A stretch of DNA of 13,835 nucleotides from positions 1 to 13,835 of the forward strand of contig CBFGRU010000058.1 in NCBI GenBank assembly GCA_965651255.1. Direction: 5' to 3'. The position numbers were made by a program, and so were the translations under genes. The notes under the pieces were generated by a model. That model had not been told where the DNA came from, made no database searches, and worked only from the letters and a program-made list of their open reading frames with translations. This document shows, piece after piece, positions 1 through 6,413 of this stretch. Source of the stretch: CBFGRU01 sp965651255. GTDB taxonomy: Bacteria; Planctomycetota; Phycisphaerae; Phycisphaerales; SM1A02. Position 1 is the first letter of the stretch; each line of letters starts with the position of its first letter.

Positions 1-513
1 GTGGTGGTGACGGTGATTGCGCTGATGGCGGGTCTGATCCTCCCGCGTTTTGCGGGCATGGGACGCCGCCGCGCGATTGCTGCGGTGGAAGCGACGGCGG
101 ATCTGCTGACGATGTTCGCGCACCGGGAGAGTATCGGCGATGCCAACCTCGGCCTGATGTACGACAGTCAGCGGCGGGAGATTTCGATTGTGTCGCTGCA
201 GGTCGATGATGAGGGCGACCGCCAGTGGATCTTCGATCGGTTCAATCAACCGGTGGCGTTTCCTGAAGAACTGGAGTTGTTGGAAGCGTTGCAGAACGGC
301 CAGTCCGTCGGCCGGCAGGACTGGTTCGTACCGCTGTCGGCCTCGACGGAGCGCCCGTCGATCGAGATTCGCTTCGATGCGCTCGGACTCGACGCGACCG
401 TGTTTCTGCCGGCGAGTGGCGGAAGTGCGGAGATTCTGTATGGCGATGCGGTGAGCCAGCGGCCGGCGCCGGTGGACCTTGATGCGCAGGGCCGCGACCG
501 GGAGGTGTGGTGA
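1..513 (+). CDS. gspH: Type II secretion minor pseudopilin GspH, 5' end cut by window
   Basis: GspH is a minor pseudopilin near the tip of the periplasmic T2SS pseudopilus. The frame is open from base 1 and begins inside the N-terminal hydrophobic helix (VIALMAGLILPRF). The prepilin leader and its FTLIE-type processing site must therefore lie before the window, and the GTG at base 1 is not the true start. After the helix comes the amphipathic stretch GRRRAIAAVEATADLLTMFAHRE and then a beta-rich globular part, as in GspH/FimT-type pseudopilins. There is no GspG-like calcium loop, and the gene sits directly before gspI, so GspH fits better than GspG. The stop overlaps the gspI start by one base (TGATG). 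Roughly 15 to 20 leader and helix residues are missing. Family assignment is good; the precise subunit relies partly on gene order. Confidence 0.82.
   Translation: MVVTVIALMAGLILPRFAGMGRRRAIAAVEATADLLTMFAHRESIGDANLGLMYDSQRREISIVSLQVDDEGDRQWIFDRFNQPVAFPEELELLEALQNGQSVGRQDWFVPLSASTERPSIEIRFDALGLDATVFLPASGGSAEILYGDAVSQRPAPVDLDAQGRDREVW
501..505 (+). promoter_or_regulatory. Ribosome binding site of gspI
   Basis: GGAGG lies 7 bases before the ATG at 513. This supports ATG 513 over the in-frame GTG at 507, which would sit almost on top of the Shine-Dalgarno. The site lies inside the last codons of gspH. Confidence 0.7.
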
Positions 514-938
514 TGCACCGAGAACGGCGAGGGGTTGCGCTGGTCGAAGCGGTTCTGGGCGGAGTGATGCTCGCCGTCGGGCTGGCGGTGCTGGTGTCCA
601 TTGTCAGCCAGTCGCTGTCGCGCCAGCGTCTTGGTGAGGAACAGATCGTCGCGGCGGCGCTGCTGGATGAACTTCTGAACATGGTCGTGGTTGAAGGCCC
701 TGACAATTATCCCCGGCGGAACGATGTTGCGGGCACATTTGAAGCGCCGTTTGAGGATTACTCGTACGTTCTCGACATTCGTTCTCAGGGCGAGTACGAC
801 CCGTACCTGGTGGTGGCGACGGTCCGCTGGGATTCGGCAGGCGTGATGCGGGAAGCCAGCGTGGAGACGATGATTGCCATTCGCCGCGCCGATGAACAGT
901 TTGAGCCGCGCGAGCCGGGGGAGACGATCGTGCGATGA
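513..938 (+). CDS. gspI: Type II secretion minor pseudopilin GspI
   Basis: This 141-residue protein has a short class-III leader, MHRERRG, followed by VALVEAVLGGVMLAVGLAVL. Gly at -1 and Glu at +5 match the prepilin peptidase (GspO/PilD) site, and the hydrophobic helix follows directly. In known systems GspI nucleates the GspI-J-K tip complex of the pseudopilus. The helix continues into QSLSRQRLGEEQIVAAALLDELL, which resembles the GspI region preceding the globular domain. The ATG at 513 is chosen because GGAGG stands 7 bases upstream. The start overlaps the gspH stop by one base and the end overlaps gspJ by four (ATGA), so translational coupling is likely. Length is near the usual GspI size of about 120 to 130 residues. 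The subunit call rests on leader, size and gene order. Confidence 0.86.
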   Translation: MHRERRGVALVEAVLGGVMLAVGLAVLVSIVSQSLSRQRLGEEQIVAAALLDELLNMVVVEGPDNYPRRNDVAGTFEAPFEDYSYVLDIRSQGEYDPYLVVATVRWDSAGVMREASVETMIAIRRADEQFEPREPGETIVR

Positions 939-1873
939 TGGCGTCTTACCCCGTACAACCCGATGCGGTCCGGCGCGCGTTCACGCTGGTGGAAGTCATG
1001 GTGGCTCTGATCATCACCGCGTTCGTGCTGGGCGCGATTTTCTTGAGTCTGGGACAGATGACGAAGGCGCGGGCGGCCAGTCGCGAGCGCATGATCGCCC
1101 ATGTGCGGGCGGACACTGCGCTGAATGCACTGCGCCGGGACCTGGTATCGGTGATTCGCTCGGATGACCTTTTCTGGACCAGATTGCGCATCACGGACAG
1201 CATCGGTCAGGCCGCGTTCGGCCGGGTGGATCGGGATGAACTTCTGCTCTTCAACACGCGGCTGCGGCCGATTCGCGAGAGCCGTGACTACGGCGAAGGC
1301 ATCGAGTACGAAACGCAGTACCGGGTGGTCGATGAACCGGGCGGGCCGGTACTGTGGCAGCGGCGCGATGCGATTCCCGATGAGTACCCAGATGGCGGCG
1401 GGGTTGTGCTGCCGGTTGTCGAAGGTGTGGCTGGGGTGAACTTCGAAGCGTTCGATGGCGAATCCTGGCTGAACACCTGGGAATCAGATTTCTCCGGCCT
1501 GCCGTATGCGGTGCGCATCACCGTGACGGTGCCGGTGACCGATTCGGCGTACGACCGCCCGGTCGTGTTGCGCACGGTGGTGTCGATCGACCGCGTCCTT
1601 CCGCCGTTTGATACGGGACTTCTGGAAGAAACAGATGAAGCATCGGACACCGGAACGGGCACGACGCCTCCTGCCAACCAGGGTGGGGCCGGCGGTGCAG
1701 GCGGAACGGGAGGTGCCGGTGGTGGTGGCACTGGTGGCGGGCGCCCGGTGATCGTTCCCGGTGGTGGCGGTCGTCGCCCCGGCGGCGCTGGCGGCGGTGG
1801 AACGGGCGGCGGTCGTGGTCCGGGCGGTGGAGGCGGCGGCGGAGGCGGTGGACGCGGAGGGCCGAACGACTGA
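935..1873 (+). CDS. gspJ: Type II secretion minor pseudopilin GspJ with glycine-rich tail
   Basis: This 312-residue protein has leader MMASYPVQPDAVRRA, then FTLVEVMVALIITAFVLGAIF. Glu is at +5, but the -1 residue is Ala instead of the usual Gly. GspJ is a minor pseudopilin of the tip complex. The core (about residues 16 to 225) matches the GspJ plan: hydrophobic helix, SRERMIAHVRADTALNALRRDL, then a beta domain ending near TVVSIDRVLPP. A Thr/Pro linker follows, and residues 250 to 309 are almost all Gly with some Ala, Thr, Arg and Pro. Such a tail is absent from textbook GspJ, which is about 200 residues long. The start at 935 overlaps the gspI stop (ATGA); ATG 938 is equally possible. GGGGAG near 917 to 922 may be the Shine-Dalgarno. 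Confidence 0.85.
   Translation: MMASYPVQPDAVRRAFTLVEVMVALIITAFVLGAIFLSLGQMTKARAASRERMIAHVRADTALNALRRDLVSVIRSDDLFWTRLRITDSIGQAAFGRVDRDELLLFNTRLRPIRESRDYGEGIEYETQYRVVDEPGGPVLWQRRDAIPDEYPDGGGVVLPVVEGVAGVNFEAFDGESWLNTWESDFSGLPYAVRITVTVPVTDSAYDRPVVLRTVVSIDRVLPPFDTGLLEETDEASDTGTGTTPPANQGGAGGAGGTGGAGGGGTGGGRPVIVPGGGGRRPGGAGGGGTGGGRGPGGGGGGGGGGRGGPND
1681..1866 (+). repeat. GGN-rich low-complexity tract coding the GspJ glycine tail
   Basis: The DNA is a degenerate series of GGC, GGT, GGA and GGG codons with occasional GCN, ACN and CGN. It encodes residues 250 to 309 of GspJ. The third base varies, so it is not a pure microsatellite. This argues that the glycine-rich protein sequence is what has been kept. 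The complementary strand reads as proline-rich open frames, which are an artefact of this composition. Confidence 0.8.
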
Positions 1874-3234
1874 TGCATCAGCGCCGTCAAACATTTCGCC
1901 GGTCGATGAACCGCGTTTCGTTTCGGCGCGGCTCGGTCGTGATGATCGCGCTCTGGTCGATTGCGCTCGGCGCGATCCTCGCCGGAGCAGTACAGATCGC
2001 ATCACAGCGTCAGTCGATGTCCGGCCGGCAGGCGCTCGCGCGCGTGCAGGCGCGCTGGGCCGCCCGCGCTGGTGTCGAACGAATGATCTCGATACTCGGC
2101 TATCACAACGAGAACCCTGATCCCGGCGATGCCATGCGCATCTACCTCGACCTTGGCGAAGCATCTGACGGTGTACTGCTCAATTCCAGTTATCGAATTC
2201 GGCATCACTTCGAGCGACAGGAATGGTCCGGGCCCATGGATGAGCACGCCAAGCTCAACATCAATGATGCGCCGCGCGATCGGCTCGAAGGCATTCCGGA
2301 CATGCTGCCCTACTTTGTCGATGCGATCGTGGACTGGATCGATGAGGATGACATTGTCACCGGCGATGGCGCTGAGGCCCCCTACTACCTGACCAGCAAT
2401 TTCCCCTACTCACCGCGCAACGCGCCGATGCGCAACACCGCGGAGCTTGAGCTCATTCGCGATGTTCGGTTGTATGACTTCCGCCGCGAAGACTGGAACC
2501 TGAACAACATTCTTGATCCCAATGAAGATGATGGCGATGTCACCGCGCCGTTCGATGACAACGCCGACGGCATGCTCGAAGCCAACTGGTCCGGGCTGTT
2601 CACTGCCTACTCGGTTCGCGGCGGGTTGACCGCAACGGGCCAGGAACGACTCTACCTGCCCGACGCATCGCTGGAAGACATGATCAATCGGCTGGGCGTC
2701 AGTCGCCAGCAGGCGCAGGCGCTGCAATCGTACGTGGGCAATCCCGACAACACGCTGGCGGGCCTCTGGGTCACATCGCTGGCCAATGTCGCAGCCGATG
2801 GTTCGATCAGCCCGCAAGTGGTGAACTCGAGTGTCCTGCCGCTGGATACCGACCAGTACCGCGCGATTTTTCAGGAAGCAACGCTCGACATTCCGACGAC
2901 CCGCCCGCCCGGCCGCGTGAATATCAACACCGCGTCGGAAGAAATGCTGCGCCTGTTGCTGGATCCACTGAATCCGGCCCTGGCGGATGAAATTGTCTCC
3001 CGCCGCCGCGCGAGGCCCCAGGGCTACACCAGTCTCGTGGAATTGCTCGAATCTCCTCAGCTTTTTACTGCGCCGGTCATGGCTGAAGTCATGAATCTTC
3101 TCGACGTTCGGAGTAACGTATTCACGATCACCAGCATCGGGCGAAGTGAAACGACCGGACTCGAAGTGCAATTGATCGTGGTGGTCGATCGTTCGACTCT
3201 TCCCATTCATATCGTGGAGTACCGAGAACAGTGA
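1873..3234 (+). CDS. gspK: Type II secretion minor pseudopilin GspK
   Basis: GspK caps the pseudopilus tip. The leader ends FRRG, followed by SVVMIALWSIALGAILAGA; the +5 residue is Ile, and absence of Glu5 is typical of GspK. Next comes the long helix SRQALARVQARWAARAGVERM. The T2SSK region shows conserved blocks: DEHAKLNIND (123-132), DWIDEDD (154-160), GDGAEAPYY (164-172) and NTAELELI. A second NIN motif, GRVNINTA (347-354), opens a helix-hairpin-helix-like C-terminal part. Residues 207 to 233 form an Asp/Asn-rich loop. The protein has 453 residues, longer than the usual 300 to 340. The start at 1873 overlaps the gspJ stop (TGATG), with GGAGGG 11 bases upstream. An internal ATG at 1906 would give a shorter leader but has no Shine-Dalgarno. 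Confidence 0.93.
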   Translation: MHQRRQTFRRSMNRVSFRRGSVVMIALWSIALGAILAGAVQIASQRQSMSGRQALARVQARWAARAGVERMISILGYHNENPDPGDAMRIYLDLGEASDGVLLNSSYRIRHHFERQEWSGPMDEHAKLNINDAPRDRLEGIPDMLPYFVDAIVDWIDEDDIVTGDGAEAPYYLTSNFPYSPRNAPMRNTAELELIRDVRLYDFRREDWNLNNILDPNEDDGDVTAPFDDNADGMLEANWSGLFTAYSVRGGLTATGQERLYLPDASLEDMINRLGVSRQQAQALQSYVGNPDNTLAGLWVTSLANVAADGSISPQVVNSSVLPLDTDQYRAIFQEATLDIPTTRPPGRVNINTASEEMLRLLLDPLNPALADEIVSRRRARPQGYTSLVELLESPQLFTAPVMAEVMNLLDVRSNVFTITSIGRSETTGLEVQLIVVVDRSTLPIHIVEYREQ

Positions 3235-5093
3235 GCCGAACGACCCTTCCCCAGGCCGACAGCCAGATCATCGCCGCCCTCCATCCGGTGGGCCGAGCGT
3301 GGCGGGCCGTGGTGGGCCGATTCGAAGGCGATGGTCGGCTTACCGTGCTGGCATCCCACGAATTCAACACCGCCGATGCCTCACGAATCGACAATTGGCT
3401 GACTGAACAGCGTGCCGGCCGTGTCATGTCGGTCCTGCCCGCGGCCAGCGTGGTCTGCCGGACGGTGCCCTTGCCTCTGGCTGACCCCGCCCAACTCGAG
3501 CCGGCGCTTCGGCTGCAGGCGGAAACCCAGTTTCTCGGTTCTACGCCGGAACACCGCATGGGCTTGGCGGTCCTCGAAGCGGCACCGGGTGAGTCGGGTC
3601 GCGCGGGGTTGCTGCTTGCCTGGCCGGAAGCCGCAAATGCACCCCGGCCACCGGTCGGGCGATCGGTTGATTACGTTCCCGATGTCGCTGCACTTGCTGC
3701 GATGATGAACGGCCAGCGCAGTGATGATGCGCTCATCTGGGCGGATCGTGAAGATGGTTCACTCGCGGTTGCGGTCAGTCACCCTCAGGGCGTGGTCTAC
3801 CGCGCCACGTGCGAGCGTGAAGATTCATCGGAAGCGTGGCACCAGGGCGTTTCGCGCGTGCTGATGGAAACGGCCCTCAGCGTCGGCCACTCGCCCGACT
3901 TTGCGCAGAATCTCGCCGCGCGGTCGCGCACCCAGCTCAACGGGGCCGCCAACCGATCGGGCACACTCGTACTTCCCGAAGAACTTGCTTCCAATATGCG
4001 CAGCCGCGTCCACGGCGCGGGCGATCACGCCTGGTGGAATGCGTACGGCATCGCGACCGGTGCGATCCTTGCCACGCGCGGACGATTGGCGCCGTTCACC
4101 GCACTCCGCGACGAAGCGCCGATCGAACACCCTTCCCCCGTGGAACGGGTCATCACTCGGCTCTCGCACCGCAGAACTGCCACCACACTCGCGATCGCCG
4201 CGATCCTCATTCTCGCGTTCAGTCCGCTGCTCTATGCCGCGACCCGTCGGGTCCTGCTGAACGTGCGTGTGGGCGATGTCGAGGCCGCACTCCAGACCTT
4301 GCGCGAAGGCGAGCAGCAGAAGGCGATGTACCAGGCGCTTCGTCCGGAAGCGTGGTCGATGACCAAGCTCATGGCCGAACTGGTCGCCGCAGCCCCGCCG
4401 CAGGTCGTTCTCGAATCGATCATTCTCGATCAGGGCAAGGTCGCTACGGTGCGCGGCGAGGCGCAGAACACCGATCAGATTCTCGACATGCAGAAACTCC
4501 TGACCGGCAGCGGCGTCTTCGAGGAAGTCGTCCCCTCCTGGGAGTTTCGCGACGGGACCAAGCTGGTTTTCACGATGAACGCGAAGGTCGCTGCGCCGCA
4601 TCGTCGCGCGGCTGATCTGCCCGATTACGCGGACTATCCGCTCGTCGAGCGTTTGTACAACCCCCGACGAGAACCGCCGACTCCTGCGCCGCCTGCGAAC
4701 GCCACGACAAACGCGAACACCAGTTCCGGATCGCCTACGCCGCCGCGCACCGCGACGAATCAGCCATCGCGTCCGCCGACGAACAATTCCTCCAGCGATG
4801 GAGCCGTTCTGGATGAGCGTGGCAATCCAGCGCGAACCGGTCCGCGGCAGGCGCCCATCCGTACGCCGGGCGCGATTGTCGGCGACTCGGGGACCCGCGC
4901 TCCGGAACTCCCCAAGGTCTTGACCGCAGAAGAAGTTGACGCGATGAGTCGTGATGATGCGATCAAAGCGCTCGCAGCGGTTTCGCAGTTGCTGCAACGA
5001 CCATCGCTGACCGATGAGCAGCGCGCCACCTTCCGCGAACAGCACCGAATGCTCTTTGCCAAGATGCGCAACACCAGCGGAGGAGGGAACTGA
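3231..5093 (+). CDS. gspL: Type II secretion inner-membrane platform protein GspL with C-terminal extension
   Basis: GspL links the cytoplasmic ATPase GspE to the inner-membrane platform. The N-terminal 300 or so residues resemble the actin-like PilM/GspL cytoplasmic domain. One membrane segment follows at about 319 to 338 (TLAIAAILILAFSPLLYAAT). A helix and a PilN-like ferredoxin-fold region come next: MAELVAAAPPQVVLESI, then an Asp-Gln-rich helix and VFEEVVPSWEF. From about 464 the chain becomes a Pro/Thr/Asn/Ser-rich linker (481-560), then a charged helical stretch (561-616). Total length is 620 residues against about 400 in typical GspL. The GTG start at 3231 overlaps the gspK stop (GTGA), with GGAG about 11 bases upstream. 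The N-terminal actin-like call is from overall pattern and context; the PilN-like part is clearer. Confidence 0.84.
   Translation: MSRTTLPQADSQIIAALHPVGRAWRAVVGRFEGDGRLTVLASHEFNTADASRIDNWLTEQRAGRVMSVLPAASVVCRTVPLPLADPAQLEPALRLQAETQFLGSTPEHRMGLAVLEAAPGESGRAGLLLAWPEAANAPRPPVGRSVDYVPDVAALAAMMNGQRSDDALIWADREDGSLAVAVSHPQGVVYRATCEREDSSEAWHQGVSRVLMETALSVGHSPDFAQNLAARSRTQLNGAANRSGTLVLPEELASNMRSRVHGAGDHAWWNAYGIATGAILATRGRLAPFTALRDEAPIEHPSPVERVITRLSHRRTATTLAIAAILILAFSPLLYAATRRVLLNVRVGDVEAALQTLREGEQQKAMYQALRPEAWSMTKLMAELVAAAPPQVVLESIILDQGKVATVRGEAQNTDQILDMQKLLTGSGVFEEVVPSWEFRDGTKLVFTMNAKVAAPHRRAADLPDYADYPLVERLYNPRREPPTPAPPANATTNANTSSGSPTPPRTATNQPSRPPTNNSSSDGAVLDERGNPARTGPRQAPIRTPGAIVGDSGTRAPELPKVLTAEEVDAMSRDDAIKALAAVSQLLQRPSLTDEQRATFREQHRMLFAKMRNTSGGGN
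5079..5087 (+). promoter_or_regulatory. Ribosome binding site of gspM
   Basis: GGAGGAGGG lies 10 bases before ATG 5098 and is the strongest Shine-Dalgarno of the operon. It decides the gspM start at 5098; a longer in-frame start at 5014 would overlap gspL by 80 bases. L/M is also the only T2SS junction here without overlapping reading frames, so gspM may depend on this site instead of on coupling. Confidence 0.75.
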
Positions 5094-5097
5094 ACCG

Positions 5098-5703
5098 ATG
5101 AACGCGCTTCTGACCCGATTCCGCAGTTACCCCATGGGTGTTCAGGCGCTGATCGTGATCCTCGCGATCTTCGCCGGTGGATTGCTGTGGCATGATTTCA
5201 TCTGGCGCACCGCGACGAACTGGAACGCATCCATCGATGAGAACATCCGCCAGCTCGAAGAGGCATCGAGTCGGCGAACATCCCTCGATGCTCCTCTGCA
5301 GCAGGCGATTGTCGCGCTCGGCCCGGTCACGATGCCGGGGAACGAAGAGGAAGCCGTTGAGCAGTTGTACGCGGTTGTCAGCGAGATTCTGAATCGACAC
5401 CGCGTGACCGGGCACGGCATTTCGCAGAAGGCCACCGTTCGTCTTCCGCGCGGGACGCTCGGGAACGTCCTCGAAGGCAACCAGGCAGTCGAGCGCCGCG
5501 TGTACGAGGTCAAGTTCAGCGCATCGCCTGAAGTTTTCATCAACGTCATGTCCGATCTCGAGCGAGCCCCGGAAATCGAATCGGTTCGCACCGCGCGCAT
5601 CAGCCGGGCCACCGATCCGCGTGCAGGGCAGTCTCTCACCGTCAACATCTCGGTCGAAGCGTGGGCGACGGTCGCGGCCGGCCGCCCGGGAGGTGTGCGA
5701 TGA
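5098..5703 (+). CDS. gspM: Type II secretion inner-membrane protein GspM (PilO-like)
   Basis: GspM is a bitopic inner-membrane protein that pairs with GspL through a periplasmic ferredoxin-like domain. This 201-residue product has a short cytoplasmic N-terminus, a membrane segment at about 14 to 31 (GVQALIVILAIFAGGLLW), then a helical stalk (ENIRQLEEASSRRTSLDAPL). A globular part follows with EEEAVEQLYAVVSEILNRH and a C-terminal strand region. The layout and size match GspM/PilO, and the position directly after gspL is canonical. Start 5098 is set by GGAGGAGGG ten bases upstream, leaving four bases after the gspL stop. The gene ends in an ATGA overlap with the next one. Sequence-level motifs in this family are weak, so context carries much of the call. 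Confidence 0.8.
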   Translation: MNALLTRFRSYPMGVQALIVILAIFAGGLLWHDFIWRTATNWNASIDENIRQLEEASSRRTSLDAPLQQAIVALGPVTMPGNEEEAVEQLYAVVSEILNRHRVTGHGISQKATVRLPRGTLGNVLEGNQAVERRVYEVKFSASPEVFINVMSDLERAPEIESVRTARISRATDPRAGQSLTVNISVEAWATVAAGRPGGVR

Positions 5704-6413
5704 TCAACAGCCGCATGCTCTTCGGCCCGTTCGGCATCAGCATCGCCGCGATTGTTGTGATCATTCTCGCCGTTGTCGTGCCGATCCCGCGTGTTCTCGG
5801 CGTCATGCGCGCGACCGGAGTCAGCGAAGATGAGAATGCTTCGCGCATGAATGAACTCATTGCGCAGTCGAATGATCGGCTTGATCAGGACCGCGATCGG
5901 TTCATGGGGCGCAGTGCGTTCTTCACTCCACCGAGGCCGTACGTCCCGCCGCCGGTGCGCGATGAAACTCCCACCGGTCCCCCGCCGATTCAACCGGCTC
6001 CAACCAGTTACGGCGGCCAGTTGAAGCCCTACGCCATCATTGGCGATGAAGTCTGGTTTGCCACCAGTGAGACCAGTGGCTCGCCGTCCATCGTGCGGAT
6101 CGGCAACTCAACCGGCGACATTCGACTGATTGCAATCAACGCGCCGTGGACGGTGCGCGTCGCCTGGCGGGCTCCGAACTCCGAAGAGGGTGAGTACGAC
6201 CTGCGCGTCTTCTCATCCACCGACGGTTCCGGATTCCGTCCGGTGAGTCCCGACAACTCATCAGGTTCTTCATCATCATCGTCATCATCACTTCCCCCGG
6301 GCATGCGGCCTGCGCCGAATGCACCGCCCGCATCGACTGACGGCGACGCCGTGAACGAGCGCGAGGTGGAAGATGTTCCTTCGACTTCCGATGACCAGGA
6401 GTCACGTTCGTGA
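5700..6413 (+). CDS. Membrane-anchored protein of unrecognised family in the T2SS operon, possible GspC-like connector
   Basis: I do not recognise the family. The 237-residue product has an N-terminal membrane segment (about 11 to 30, FGISIAAIVVIILAVVVPIP) and a helical acidic stretch with SRMNELIAQSNDRLDQDRDR. A Pro-rich linker (about 76 to 106) leads to one compact beta-rich segment (about 111 to 180, starting YAIIGDEVWFATSE). The C-terminal tail is disordered, with eight consecutive serines (190-197) and an acidic end. Single TM, flexible periplasmic linker and small beta domain is the plan of GspC and PilP, which bridge the inner membrane to the secretin. The gene lies between gspM and gspD, overlapping gspM (ATGA) and gspD (GTGA). 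GGGAGGTG at 5688-5695 supports the start. The T2SS role is inferred from context; identity as GspC is unproven. Confidence 0.6.
   Translation: MINSRMLFGPFGISIAAIVVIILAVVVPIPRVLGVMRATGVSEDENASRMNELIAQSNDRLDQDRDRFMGRSAFFTPPRPYVPPPVRDETPTGPPPIQPAPTSYGGQLKPYAIIGDEVWFATSETSGSPSIVRIGNSTGDIRLIAINAPWTVRVAWRAPNSEEGEYDLRVFSSTDGSGFRPVSPDNSSGSSSSSSSSLPPGMRPAPNAPPASTDGDAVNEREVEDVPSTSDDQESRS
6267..6290 (+). repeat. TCA-type trinucleotide run coding polyserine
   Basis: Eight serine codons in a row: TCT, three TCA, one TCG, three TCA. Two more TCA codons lie just upstream at 6258-6263. The run encodes residues 190 to 197 in the disordered tail of the gene at 5700. TCA is an AT-richer choice than expected in this GC-rich context, so slippage expansion is likely. 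Length changes would be in frame. Confidence 0.75.

Noticed and set aside
1..513. First gene as a complete protein starting at GTG 1
   Set aside because: It would begin in the middle of the pseudopilin membrane helix and lack the peptidase site, so the gene is cut by the window edge.
1288..1890. Long proline-rich open frame on the minus strand
   Set aside because: It is the complement of the glycine-rich GspJ tail; GGN codons read as CCN on the other strand. No Shine-Dalgarno or domain supports it.
2410..3210. 266-codon minus-strand open frame across gspK
   Set aside because: It lies fully antisense to conserved GspK motifs, and its translation shows no family pattern.
3825..5045. 406-codon minus-strand open frame across gspL
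   Set aside because: Its translation is Arg-rich without any recognisable domain and lies opposite a well-supported gene in a single-strand operon. Long antisense frames are expected at this GC content.
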